The notes under the pieces: model-generated
Databases searched by the model: none
The model's input: the letters and a program-made list of their open reading frames with translations, nothing else
Told to the model about the DNA's origin: nothing
Part shown: positions 1-7,264 of the stretch, in pieces
How positions within the stretch are numbered: the first letter of the stretch is position 1
Layout: each line of letters opens with the position of its first letter
Source of the DNA: Moorella sp. UBA4076
GTDB lineage: Bacteria; Bacillota; DSM-521; Neomoorellales; Neomoorellaceae
Direction: 5' to 3'
Length of the DNA stretch: 19,318 nucleotides
Assembly: GCA_002383405.1 (NCBI GenBank)
Contig: DFYS01000082.1
Span: forward strand, 869 to 20,186
Program-made: the position numbers and the translations under genes

Positions 1-999
1 CTGAGTACACTGATCTCCAGGATCAAGATCATGGCTGGCATGGATATTGCCGAAAAGCGCCTGCCCCAGGACGGCCGCTTTCAATTCACCCTGGGAAAAC
101 GCAGCGTCGACCTGCGGGCTGCCAGCCTGCCTACGGTTTACGGGGAAAAGATCGTCCTGCGCCTGCTGGACCAGGAGGCCATGCTCCTGTCCCTGGATGA
201 TCTGGGATTTTTGCCGGTCATAAAAGAGCGCTTTGCGAGCCTCATCCACAGTTCCTACGGCATGATCCTCCTTACCGGACCCACGGGCAGCGGTAAGACG
301 ACAACCCTCTATGCCACCCTGAACCTTTTAAGCTCGCCGGAAAAAAACATTATTACCATCGAAGATCCGGTGGAATACCTGTTGCCCGGCATCAACCAGG
401 TGCGAGTCAATCCCAAAGCCGGCCTGACTTTTGCCTCAGGTTTGCGTTCTATCCTGCGGCAGGACCCCGATATCATTATGGTGGGGGAAATCCGCGACCG
501 GGAGACGGCCGACATCGCCGTCCGGGCGGCAACCACCGGCCACCTGGTCTTCAGCACCCTGCATACCAATGACGCCGCCGGGGCCGTCACCCGCCTTTTA
601 GATATGGGCATTGAGTCCTATCTGATTAACTCCTCCCTGATCGGGGTCGTAGCGCAGCGGCTGGTACGCTGCATCTGCCCCCATTGTCGCGAGCTTTACC
701 GGCCCGAGCCGGGTTCCCTGGAAAAGACCTGGCTGCCGGAGAGGGAAGAACTCTGGCGGGGGCGGGGTTGCCAGCGCTGCAACTTTACCGGTTATGCCGG
801 CCGGACGGCCATCCAGGAGATGCTGGTTATGAATGAAGAACTCCGCGGCCTGGTGACCGCCAGGGTACCGGCTATGGCCCTTAAAGAAGCAGCCGTGGCT
901 GCCGGCATGGTGCCTTTAATCGAAGATGGTTTAGAAAAAGTTCGCCAGGGGATTACCACGGTTAATGAGGTTTTACGGGTTTCCCTGGTAGGGTTGTAA
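1..999 (+). CDS. pilB: Type IV pilus assembly ATPase PilB/GspE (5' partial)
   Basis: This is the C-terminal 332 residues of a GspE/PilB secretion ATPase, the cytoplasmic hexameric motor that powers pilus extension. The frame is open from base 1 (LSTLISRIKI precedes the Met at 31, as in the family), so the gene begins upstream and 31 is not its start. Visible parts, counted from base 1, are the DIAEKRLPQDGR region (15-26), Walker A GPTGSGKTTT (93-102), the Asp box with EDPVEY (121-126), Walker B DPDIIMVGEIRD (155-166) and the His box HLVFSTLHTND (181-191). A zinc tetracysteine of two CxxC pairs (C226/C229 and C257/C260) is present; it is typical of extension ATPases and absent from PilT. Family members usually have about 550 residues, so the N-terminal domain is missing here. 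It is followed by pilT in the same direction. The family call is firm; assignment to pilus rather than type II secretion rests on the neighbours. Confidence 0.95.
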   Translation: MSTLISRIKIMAGMDIAEKRLPQDGRFQFTLGKRSVDLRAASLPTVYGEKIVLRLLDQEAMLLSLDDLGFLPVIKERFASLIHSSYGMILLTGPTGSGKTTTLYATLNLLSSPEKNIITIEDPVEYLLPGINQVRVNPKAGLTFASGLRSILRQDPDIIMVGEIRDRETADIAVRAATTGHLVFSTLHTNDAAGAVTRLLDMGIESYLINSSLIGVVAQRLVRCICPHCRELYRPEPGSLEKTWLPEREELWRGRGCQRCNFTGYAGRTAIQEMLVMNEELRGLVTARVPAMALKEAAVAAGMVPLIEDGLEKVRQGITTVNEVLRVSLVGL

Positions 1000-1005
1000 A
1001 TGGAA

Positions 1006-1035
1006 TTGACATGTACCATTCCTACAGCGTAGTTT
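1006..1035 (+). promoter_or_regulatory. Possible sigma-A promoter ahead of pilT
   Basis: A perfect -35 hexamer TTGACA (1006-1011) lies 18 nt before TAGTTT (1030-1035), a poor -10 match. It sits in the 104-nt gap between pilB and pilT and could give pilT its own transcription. The weak -10 makes this tentative. Confidence 0.2.
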
Positions 1036-1103
1036 TCTCCTGAAACGAATGGGTCTCCAGCTCAACTTTCTTGCGGACATTTTTAATGGTGAGGATACAT
1101 AAA

Positions 1104-2120
1104 ATGGATATTGCAACCATCCTCCAGGAGGCAGCTGTTGCCGGCGCCTCTGATGTCCATCTTACCGTCGGCCTGCCGCCGGTATTCCGCGTCCACGGCG
1201 AACTTCATGTCCAACAGCAGTGGGAGCCCCTGAACCCGGAGATGACAGTCAATCTGGTGCGGCCGATGGCAGGCGAAAAGTGGGAATTACTCCGGGAGCG
1301 GGGCGAAATCGACCTGGCTTACTCGCTGCCGGGAGTCAGCCGTTTCCGGGTTAATGTCTTTCACCAGCGGGGGAGTGTGGGCGCGGCCATCCGCCTCATA
1401 CCCAGGAATATCCCTGACCTGGAGCGTCTGGGCTTACCACCGGTAGTGGCCGAACTGGCGGAGCGGCAGCACGGCCTGGTCCTGGTGACCGGGCCGACCG
1501 GCAGCGGCAAATCCACCACCCTGGCAGCTATGGTGGATAGGATCAACCGGGAACGCAGCTGCCATATTATTACCCTGGAAGACCCGATTGAATACCTGCA
1601 CCAGCACCGCCGCAGCATCGTCAACCAGCGCGAGGTGGGTGCCGATACCCGCTCCTTTGCCAGCGCCCTGCGGGCCGCCCTGCGCCAGGACCCGGATGTT
1701 ATCCTGGTCGGCGAGATGCGCGACCTGGAAACCATTGCCACGGCCATCACGGCGGCCGAAACCGGCCATCTGGTCCTGGCGACGCTGCATACCAGCAGCG
1801 CTGTCCAGAGCATCGACCGTATTATTGACGTTTTTCCATCCCACCAGCAGGGGCAGGTCCGCATCCAGCTGGCCGATACCCTGGAGGGGGTTATTACCCA
1901 GCAACTCTGGCTGCGGGCCGACCGGACGGGGCGGGTGGCAGCCGTGGAAGTGCTGGCCGCTACCCCGGCGGTTAAGAATCTCATCCGCGAGGGTAAAACC
2001 CACCAGATTATTTCCAGTATCCAGACGGGCGGCCGTTACGGTATGCAGACCATGGAGATGGCGTTGCGGCAGCTGGTTGCCCGCGGTATTATTGCTGACA
2101 GTGAATTAAATATTGGTTAA
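1104..2120 (+). CDS. pilT: Twitching motility (retraction) ATPase PilT
   Basis: This 338-residue protein matches the usual PilT length of 340-370. PilT is the hexameric cytoplasmic ATPase that depolymerises the pilus. Motifs seen are GASDVHL (14-20), AIRLIP (95-100), Walker A GPTGSGKST (130-138), the Asp box EDPIEY (159-164), Walker B DPDVILVGEMRD (196-207) and the His box HLVLATLHT (222-230). It lacks the tetracysteine zinc site of PilB, which separates the two motors. The open frame extends upstream to 1071. I chose the ATG at 1104 because GGTGAGG (1089-1095) sits 8 nt before it and MDIATILQEA starts where PilT proteins normally start. It lies 104 nt after pilB and is followed by the riboswitch leader of pilC. 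Confidence 0.93.
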   Translation: MDIATILQEAAVAGASDVHLTVGLPPVFRVHGELHVQQQWEPLNPEMTVNLVRPMAGEKWELLRERGEIDLAYSLPGVSRFRVNVFHQRGSVGAAIRLIPRNIPDLERLGLPPVVAELAERQHGLVLVTGPTGSGKSTTLAAMVDRINRERSCHIITLEDPIEYLHQHRRSIVNQREVGADTRSFASALRAALRQDPDVILVGEMRDLETIATAITAAETGHLVLATLHTSSAVQSIDRIIDVFPSHQQGQVRIQLADTLEGVITQQLWLRADRTGRVAAVEVLAATPAVKNLIREGKTHQIISSIQTGGRYGMQTMEMALRQLVARGIIADSELNIG

Positions 2121-2171
2121 AAACGACAGTACCTGCAGGAATCTGAAGTTTTATGGCGAATATACAGTTTG

Positions 2172-2260
2172 ATAACCTTGCTCAAGGCAAACCCGGCGAA
2201 AGCCGGGGGCGCAAAGCTACGGGCCTGTAAACGCTGTTCATGGCCGCCGGGCTGCCAGGG
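2172..2260 (+). promoter_or_regulatory. Cyclic di-GMP-I (GEMM-I) riboswitch aptamer
   Basis: The gap between pilT and pilC carries the GEMM-I signature. AAGGCAAACC leads into a P2 hairpin with a GAAA tetraloop at 2198-2201 on a CCCGGC/GCCGGG stem. This is followed by GCGCAAAGCTACGGGCCTGTAAA, which includes the conserved GCAAAGC and the tetraloop-receptor side of P3 (sequence spans 2209-2231). The element closes with ATGGCCGCCGGGCTGCC near 2240-2256; its TGCC can pair with GGCA near 2186 to form P1. The family senses c-di-GMP, and a minor variant class senses c-AMP-GMP; I cannot distinguish these by eye. The aptamer's 3' strand is also the 5' strand of a terminator, so the predicted output is transcriptional control of pilC and anything downstream. 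Confidence 0.87.
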
Positions 2261-2297
2261 AAATTAATATTTCTCTGCCACCGGCGGCTTTTATTAT
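2243..2297 (+). terminator. Riboswitch expression platform: intrinsic terminator before pilC
   Basis: GCCGCCGG (2243-2250) is perfectly complementary to CCGGCGGC (2281-2288). Inside it, CAGGGAAAT (2256-2264) pairs with ATTTCTCTG (2269-2277) with one G-U pair and a TAAT loop. TTTTATTAT follows immediately. The 5' arm lies inside the GEMM aptamer, so aptamer folding and terminator folding exclude each other. The inferred logic is ligand bound, terminator off, pilC on. Confidence 0.82.
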
Positions 2298-2308
2298 GGG
2301 GTGAAATT

Positions 2309-3523
2309 ATGACCTTCGCCTACCGGGGGCGAGATACCAGCGGGGAAACAGTCAGCGGCACCATTGAAGCGGCCAGCCAGGAGCTAGCTATCCAGGAGTT
2401 ACGGGGGCGGCAGATCTTTATTACTGACTGCCGGCCGGCAGCTAACACCGGGACCCGCAACCCGTCCTGGCGATTGCTTTTCCGGCGGCGCGTATCCCGT
2501 CGTGACCTGGCCCTCTTCTGTCGCCAGCTGGCTACCATGTTGGCGGCCGGTCTACCGATCATGACGGCGTTACATATTCTGGCGCAACAGATGAATAACC
2601 CTGCCTTACGGGAAGGCATCGCCCTTATTATCCGCGACCTGGCGGCGGGAGAAGCCTTTTACCGGGCCCTGGAACGGCAGCCGCGCATCTTCCCGCCGAT
2701 CTTCATCCACACCGTCGAGGCCGGGGAGATGGGCGGGGCGCTGGATGCCATCCTGGAGCGCCTGGCCGGGCACCTGGAGCGGGAGCATGAAGTGGAAGAA
2801 AAGGTCAAATCAGCCCTGACCTACCCGGCCGTAGTGAGCGGGGTGGCCGTGCTGGCAGTCATTTTCCTCCTCACCTATGTCCTGCCCACCTTCCAGGTCA
2901 TGCTCGGCAGTATGCAGGTGCCGCTGCCCTGGCCGACGCGCCTGGTCCTGGGGATAAGCAGGGGGCTGCGTTACCTGGGGCCCGTTCTGGCCCTCTTCCT
3001 GGCCGGCGCTGGTTACGGGCTTTATCGCTGGCAGCAGCGGCCGGCGGGCCGTTACCAAATGGACCGGCTGCTGCTCCGCCTGCCACTTTTTGGCCCCTTG
3101 CATCAGAAGACGGTCTTATCCCGCTTCAGCCGCACCCTGGGCACCCTCCTGCATAGCGGCGTGCCCGTCCTGCCGTCCCTGGAGATAGTAAGGCGGACGG
3201 TGGGCAATGCCGTGGTGGCCGCAGCTATCGGCCGGGCGGGAGAGAGTGTTCGCGACGGCCAGAGCCTGGCCGCTCCCCTGGAAGCCAGCGGTATCTTCCC
3301 GCCCATGGTGGTGGAGATGATTACCGTGGGTGAAGAAACAGGCGCCCTGGACGCCCTGCTGGAGAAAATCAGCGCCTTTTACGACCGCGAAGTGGGGGAG
3401 ACAGTAGCCCGCCTGTCGTCTCTCATCGAGCCGGTGCTGATCGTCACCCTGGGCGGGATCATCGGCCTGGTGGTGATTGCGGTGCTGCTGCCGGTGTTTT
3501 CCCTGGCGGGCGGGGTGCGCTGA
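2309..3523 (+). CDS. pilC: Type IV pilus inner-membrane platform protein PilC/GspF
   Basis: This 404-residue protein is the expected length for PilC. It is the polytopic platform that couples the PilB/PilT motors to pilin insertion and removal. Two T2SSF repeats are visible. The first, about 68-190, carries LFCRQLATMLAAGLPI and TVEAGEMGGALD. The second, about 270-395, carries FSRTLGTLLHSGVPV and TVGEETGALDALLEK. Hydrophobic segments lie near 174-194, 222-240 and 372-399. The frame opens at 2240, but that start is inside the riboswitch and its terminator. ATG 2309 is preceded by GGGGTGA (2298-2304) and gives the standard N-terminus MTFAYRGRDTSGE. No pilin or prepilin peptidase gene follows directly, although minor and major pilins usually come next in this operon type. 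Confidence 0.93.
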   Translation: MTFAYRGRDTSGETVSGTIEAASQELAIQELRGRQIFITDCRPAANTGTRNPSWRLLFRRRVSRRDLALFCRQLATMLAAGLPIMTALHILAQQMNNPALREGIALIIRDLAAGEAFYRALERQPRIFPPIFIHTVEAGEMGGALDAILERLAGHLEREHEVEEKVKSALTYPAVVSGVAVLAVIFLLTYVLPTFQVMLGSMQVPLPWPTRLVLGISRGLRYLGPVLALFLAGAGYGLYRWQQRPAGRYQMDRLLLRLPLFGPLHQKTVLSRFSRTLGTLLHSGVPVLPSLEIVRRTVGNAVVAAAIGRAGESVRDGQSLAAPLEASGIFPPMVVEMITVGEETGALDALLEKISAFYDREVGETVARLSSLIEPVLIVTLGGIIGLVVIAVLLPVFSLAGGVR

Positions 3524-3550
3524 GGTGGGTAGCATGCCGCCACCAGCGAA

Positions 3551-3604
3551 CGGAGGAAAATAAAAATTGTGGAGGTGATCGACGGCCCGGGAGGTATGAT
3601 CTAA
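3551..3604 (+). other. Orphan ribosome site with an 11-codon frame after pilC
   Basis: A good Shine-Dalgarno sequence, CGGAGG (3551-3556), lies 12 nt before a GTG at 3569. That GTG opens a frame of only 11 codons, reading VEVIDGPGGMI before a stop at 3602. The position, 30 nt past pilC, is where the first pilin gene of such operons would start. I read it as the surviving translation start of a lost downstream gene rather than a functional peptide. A chance match is possible. Confidence 0.35.
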
Positions 3605-3605
3605 A

Positions 3606-3620
3606 GTGGGCTCCGCCCAC
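3606..3620 (+). other. Perfect short hairpin downstream of pilC
   Basis: GTGGGC (3606-3611) and GCCCAC (3615-3620) form a perfect 6-bp stem with a TCC loop. No T-tract follows (AACCCAATC), so it is not a convincing intrinsic terminator. It could stabilise the 3' end of the pil transcript. The remaining bases up to 3748 are AT-rich and hold no recognised gene. Confidence 0.35.
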
Positions 3621-3748
3621 AACCCAATCTTGCCGGCGTGACCATTTTTCCTTTGCTGGCTATGGCGGCCTAAACAACTTGTTTTTTATTGCAGTTTTGA
3701 AGCCGTAAGGTACTAATAAAGGCTTTTTGCAGCGGAATCATCACTTAT

Positions 3749-5155
3749 ATGAATGGGGGATATAACTTGGGTTATCTGCTTATTCACGGAACTATCATTA
3801 CCGTCGATGAACGGCGCCGAATCATTGACGATGGCGCCGTTGCCATTGAGGGTCGGGAAATAGTGGACATCGGCAAAAGTGAAGAACTTCTGGTCCGGCA
3901 TAAGGATAAAGAAATTATCGATGCCAGTGACAGCATTATCATGCCGGGTTTGATTGACTGTCACGTCCACCTGGCCCAGGCCTTAATCAGGGGATGCGCC
4001 GACGACCTGGCCCTGGTTGACTGGCTCAGTAAAAGGGTCTGGGTACTGCAGGGTAACTATAGCGCCTATGAAGGGCGCGTGAGTGCTGAACTCTGCCTGC
4101 TGGAGATGATCAAATCAGGGACGACGACCTTTGCTGAAACCCTGTTGGCTTCACGTTACGGCTTTGATGGCATCGCTGAAGCTGTTTTACAGTCAGGTAT
4201 GCGCGCTGCTCTGGCCAAGTCGATAATGGATGTCTCTACCTACGCCGATCGAAAGAATGTCATGTACCCAGGTATGGTGGAGGATAAAAAGGCCTGCCTG
4301 CAGCAAGCACTGGACCTGCATGCCCGCTGGGAGGGTAGCGGTGATGGCCGCCTGTCGGTATGGCTGGGCCCGCGCCCCCTGGGCAGCAGTAGCGCCGCTT
4401 TGCTCAAAGAAGTAGCTACTCTGGCCAGGGAAAAACAGATGGGCATCCACATCCATTTTGCCGAAGTGCAGGAGGACATCAATTTTATCCAGCAAAATTT
4501 TGGCCGGCAACCGGCGCAATTATTGGCGGAGCTGGGTGTGCTCGGCCCCCGCACCCTGCTGGCCCACGGCGTATGGTTGACACCTGAAGACATAGACATA
4601 ATCCGGGAACAGGGGGCGACAGTGGTGCATAACCCTTCGTCCAACTCCAAATGTGCTTCCGGCATTTGCCCGGTGCCGGAGCTGCTGGCGGCCGGTGTTA
4701 ATGTGGCCCTGGGCTGCGATGGCGGTCCCAGTAACAACACCTACGACATGTTCTGGGAAATGAAACTGACGGCCTGCCTCCATAAGGTCAATAAACTTAA
4801 TCCTACAGTGGTACCGGCTGAAAGGGTCATTGAAATGGCAACAATTAATGGAGCAAAGGCACTGGGCCTGGAGCATCTGATAGGCTCCCTGGAACCCGGC
4901 AAGCGGGCCGACCTGATTGTTATTGATTGCAACAAGCCCCATATAGTTCCCAACCTTAACCCGGTTTCGACGGTGGTTTATGCAGCCCAAGGTCAGGATG
5001 TAGATACAGTTTTTATCAACGGCCGGCCTGTCATGCGGCAGCGCCAGGTGCAGACTATGGATGAAGAAATGATTTTGACCGAAGCAACCAGGGCGGCCAG
5101 GGACCTGCGCGCCAGGGTGGGCCTGGACCTGGGACCGCGCTGGCCGATATACTAA
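3749..5155 (+). CDS. Subtype-III amidohydrolase, MTA/SAH or nucleoside deaminase-like
   Basis: This 468-residue cytoplasmic metal-dependent hydrolase belongs to the ATZ/TRZ/SsnA/MtaD group, which deaminates or dechlorinates heterocyclic rings. The mononuclear metal site is complete: HVH at 72-74, HIHFAE with H236 and E239, AHGVWL with H273, and D324 in LGCDGGPSNN. The stretch HNPSSNSKCASGICPVPELL (294-313) and DMFWEMKL are typical of methylthioadenosine/S-adenosylhomocysteine deaminases. One oddity is that the usual GTDG is GCDG. The ATG at 3749 has no obvious ribosome site. TTG at 3767 lies 8 nt after GGGGGA and gives MGYLLIHGTIIT, so it may be the real start. It is followed after 21 nt by a nucleoside-binding lipoprotein gene, pointing to purine nucleoside salvage. 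Guanine, cytosine or triazine substrates remain possible. Confidence 0.87.
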   Translation: MNGGYNLGYLLIHGTIITVDERRRIIDDGAVAIEGREIVDIGKSEELLVRHKDKEIIDASDSIIMPGLIDCHVHLAQALIRGCADDLALVDWLSKRVWVLQGNYSAYEGRVSAELCLLEMIKSGTTTFAETLLASRYGFDGIAEAVLQSGMRAALAKSIMDVSTYADRKNVMYPGMVEDKKACLQQALDLHARWEGSGDGRLSVWLGPRPLGSSSAALLKEVATLAREKQMGIHIHFAEVQEDINFIQQNFGRQPAQLLAELGVLGPRTLLAHGVWLTPEDIDIIREQGATVVHNPSSNSKCASGICPVPELLAAGVNVALGCDGGPSNNTYDMFWEMKLTACLHKVNKLNPTVVPAERVIEMATINGAKALGLEHLIGSLEPGKRADLIVIDCNKPHIVPNLNPVSTVVYAAQGQDVDTVFINGRPVMRQRQVQTMDEEMILTEATRAARDLRARVGLDLGPRWPIY

Positions 5156-5176
5156 ATTTTAAGGAGAGTGATACAG

Positions 5177-6220
5177 GTGAGGGGTAAATCAGGGTTAAAA
5201 GCATTGCTGGTCGGGTTGCTGATGCTGGTATTAATAAGCGGTGGTTGTGGTGGAACGAAAGAAAAAAGTGAAAGTCCTGCTCAGGGCAAAAGTGAACCAC
5301 CATCCGGCACACAAAAATTTAAGGTAGCTGCCGTCCTGCCCGGTCCGGTTAATGATGGCAGCTGGAATGCCTCGGCTTTTAACGGTTTAAAGCTGGCCGA
5401 AAAGGAATTGGGAGTAGAGATCGCCTACCGGGAGAGTGTGCCCCAGTCCGATGTGGAAGAAGCTTTCCGTGGCTATGCCGGCCAGGACTTTAATGTAATC
5501 ATCGGCCACGGCTTTGAATTCGGTGATGCCGCGAAAAAGGTAGCTAAAGAATTCCCTAAAACCGTATTTTTGATTACCGACAGCAATATCTTTCAGGAAC
5601 CCAATGTAGGATCATACAGTGTTTTGGCCAAGCAGGCCGGTTTCCTGGGCGGAGCGGCGGCAGCCCTGGCCAGCAAAACAGGCAAGGTAGGTATTGTTGG
5701 CGGTTTATCTATACCTCCGGTTAAAGACACAGTCGAAGGTTTCCTAAAGGGCGCCATGTATGCTAATCCCCAGGTAAAACCCATATCGGCTATCACCGGC
5801 ACTTCGGATGACGTGAACAAAAACAAAGAAACAGCCCGCGCCATGTTGGAGCAGGGTGTGGACGTGATCATGCATAATGCCAATCAGGCCGGCCTGGGGG
5901 TTATCCAGGTGGCCAAGGAGAAAGAGACTCTGGCTATCGGCATCACCGAGGATCAGAGCAACATCGCCCCCGATACCGTTCTGGTAAGCGCCGTACGTAA
6001 AGTACCGGAAGGGATTGTTTACCTGATTAAGCAGATCAAGGACGGCAATTTTAAAGCACAGTTCTATCCCCTGGGTGTAAAGGAGAATGTCGTTGGCCTG
6101 GTCTGGAACCCGGCCTTGCAGGACAAAGTACCAGCTGAAGGGAAGGCCAAACTGGAAACGATTATAAAGGACCTGAAAGACGGTAAAATTGATATCGAAA
6201 AACTTCCGCTACCTAAATAA
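5177..6220 (+). CDS. BMP-family (Bmp/PnrA/Med-like) ABC substrate-binding lipoprotein
   Basis: This 347-residue secreted lipoprotein has a Lys-containing hydrophobic signal (about 5-23) and a lipidation Cys at 24 in LISGGCGG, a slightly imperfect lipobox. A charged Ser/Pro-rich linker follows, then a periplasmic-binding-protein domain of the BMP family from KFKVAAVLPGPVNDGSWN. Also seen are FRGYAGQDFNVIIGHGFEFGD (about residues 95-115) and KTVFLITDSN. Characterised members bind purine nucleosides for ABC uptake. The frame opens at GTG 5168, but that start is only 1 nt after AAGGAG (5161-5166). GTG 5177 has a 10-nt spacing and was chosen. It lies directly after the amidohydrolase gene and is probably cotranscribed with it. 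The ATPase and two permeases that normally follow are absent; a transposase remnant lies there instead, so the transporter may be incomplete or encoded elsewhere. Confidence 0.9.
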   Translation: MRGKSGLKALLVGLLMLVLISGGCGGTKEKSESPAQGKSEPPSGTQKFKVAAVLPGPVNDGSWNASAFNGLKLAEKELGVEIAYRESVPQSDVEEAFRGYAGQDFNVIIGHGFEFGDAAKKVAKEFPKTVFLITDSNIFQEPNVGSYSVLAKQAGFLGGAAAALASKTGKVGIVGGLSIPPVKDTVEGFLKGAMYANPQVKPISAITGTSDDVNKNKETARAMLEQGVDVIMHNANQAGLGVIQVAKEKETLAIGITEDQSNIAPDTVLVSAVRKVPEGIVYLIKQIKDGNFKAQFYPLGVKENVVGLVWNPALQDKVPAEGKAKLETIIKDLKDGKIDIEKLPLPK

Positions 6221-6222
6221 GG

Positions 6223-6459
6223 TTTCCTGAAAGAGGTCTCCCTGTTTTCCCAGGACAGGAAGGATTTACTGTAGCTGCCTTTTTTGAAGATCATGTTGTC
6301 AGTCGCATTACAGGCACCACTACTCTGGGAGAGCTACCCAGTATGCTCGCGGAAGAGACCTATCAACATAATCATGTCCGCCCCCACCAGAGCCGGGGAG
6401 GCCTAACCCCGGCTGAGGTTTATCAGGGCTATGGCCAGACCGTTTCAGCTAACAGCTAA
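6223..6459 (+). pseudogene. Transposase C-terminal remnant (DDE integrase-core type)
   Basis: The frame starting at 6223 is open to TAA 6457-6459 without a plausible start codon or ribosome site. It ends in YQHNHVRPHQSRGGLTPAEVY, in which HNHVRPH-x4-GGLTPAEVY is the hallmark C-terminus of IS3/IS481-type integrase-core transposases. Upstream, AAFFEDHVV could be the degraded region around the catalytic Glu. Only about 78 residues remain of a protein normally over 280, so it is dead. It lies 2 nt after the BMP stop codon and may mark the event that removed the rest of the transporter operon. The following 165 bases to 6624 hold no gene; they contain a TTGACA at 6586 without a matching -10, and the ribosome site of the next gene. 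Confidence 0.68.
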
Positions 6460-6624
6460 CATTAAATCACTAATGCCCAAGCATAAGCACAAATTCTGGC
6501 TGGAAGTTCCGGTAGCTGACTTCCTACCAGGACGAAGTGCGCCCTGAAAGTCAGGTTGTTATGCGCTTAATTTCTCTACTTTCTCTTGACATAGCACAGT
6601 GTACAAAGGAGGCACGGGTTATTT

Positions 6625-7251
6625 ATGGCAAATCAAAGGGACATAATTACCCAGACGCTGGAAAATATGAACCGGATTTATAAAGATGTTGGCCAGATCG
6701 CACAAATAGTTGAGGAAGGGATGCGATATCGCGATTTCAAAGCTATAGGAGACGCCGCAATCACCTGGGAGGTTTCCACTGCCTATAATAACCCATCTAG
6801 TTGGTTATACAGGTGGTTTGCCCGCGTTTTTACAAAGGACGACTCTCCCCAAAAAGCGGTAGGGTACTGCATTCATCTAGGGAATTACGCACCACAATAC
6901 GAAGAAAAGCTGCAGCAGTTAGGAGTGTTTTTCCCGTTTGCAAATGTGTCGTTACTCGAGGGTTTCGAAAAAGCCGTGAACGAATTGCGGCGTCCTGATC
7001 TCTATAATTGCCTCTGGGGTGCGGGATGGTTTGAGCGCGTACAGCAGGTGTCGGAGCACCTTGTAGGAGGACGTGTGGAACTAGGTACAGTATCGGCAAA
7101 CGCAGTGACGTACTTTGTAGACCTTCTAGCCCTTAATAGTAGGGCAGCTATAACCGAACTGCTCAAAGAGCCCATGGTTGCCATGTTTAATGGTAAATCC
7201 AACTATGTTTCCGAGAAGAACCTGCCGGTCATAAGGCTGAAACAGGCTTAG
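6625..7251 (+). CDS. Unrecognised protein, first gene of a two-gene module
   Basis: This 208-residue soluble protein has no signal peptide or clear membrane segment, and I recognise no family. It starts with a helical, charged region (MANQRDIITQTLENMNRIYKD). A central segment is rich in aromatic residues (SSWLYRWFARVF near 58-69). A second half (LLEGFEKAVNELRRPDLYN) looks helical. AAAGGAGG (6605-6612) precedes ATG 6625 by 12 nt, a long but usable spacing. It lies 13 nt before the nuclease-like gene, so the two are likely cotranscribed. By eye its codon use is more AT-rich than that of the pil and tre genes, suggesting a foreign origin. The pairing with a PD-(D/E)XK protein hints at a defence or DNA-processing role, but this is inference from context only. 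Confidence 0.72.
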   Translation: MANQRDIITQTLENMNRIYKDVGQIAQIVEEGMRYRDFKAIGDAAITWEVSTAYNNPSSWLYRWFARVFTKDDSPQKAVGYCIHLGNYAPQYEEKLQQLGVFFPFANVSLLEGFEKAVNELRRPDLYNCLWGAGWFERVQQVSEHLVGGRVELGTVSANAVTYFVDLLALNSRAAITELLKEPMVAMFNGKSNYVSEKNLPVIRLKQA

Positions 7252-7264
7252 GGGGCGCGACATT

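Noticed and set aside
2240..2308. Upstream start for pilC adding 23 residues.
   Set aside because: It would translate the 3' part of the riboswitch and the terminator hairpin. ATG 2309 has a good ribosome site and the family N-terminus.
6498..6530. GGAAGT/ACTTCC inverted repeat after the transposase remnant as an IS end.
   Set aside because: Six-bp arms close together, no partner at the other side of the remnant, and no duplication; chance is sufficient.
6586..6612. TTGACA as a promoter for the unknown gene at 6625.
   Set aside because: No -10-like hexamer occurs at 16-18 nt, and the region at that distance is the GGAGG ribosome site.
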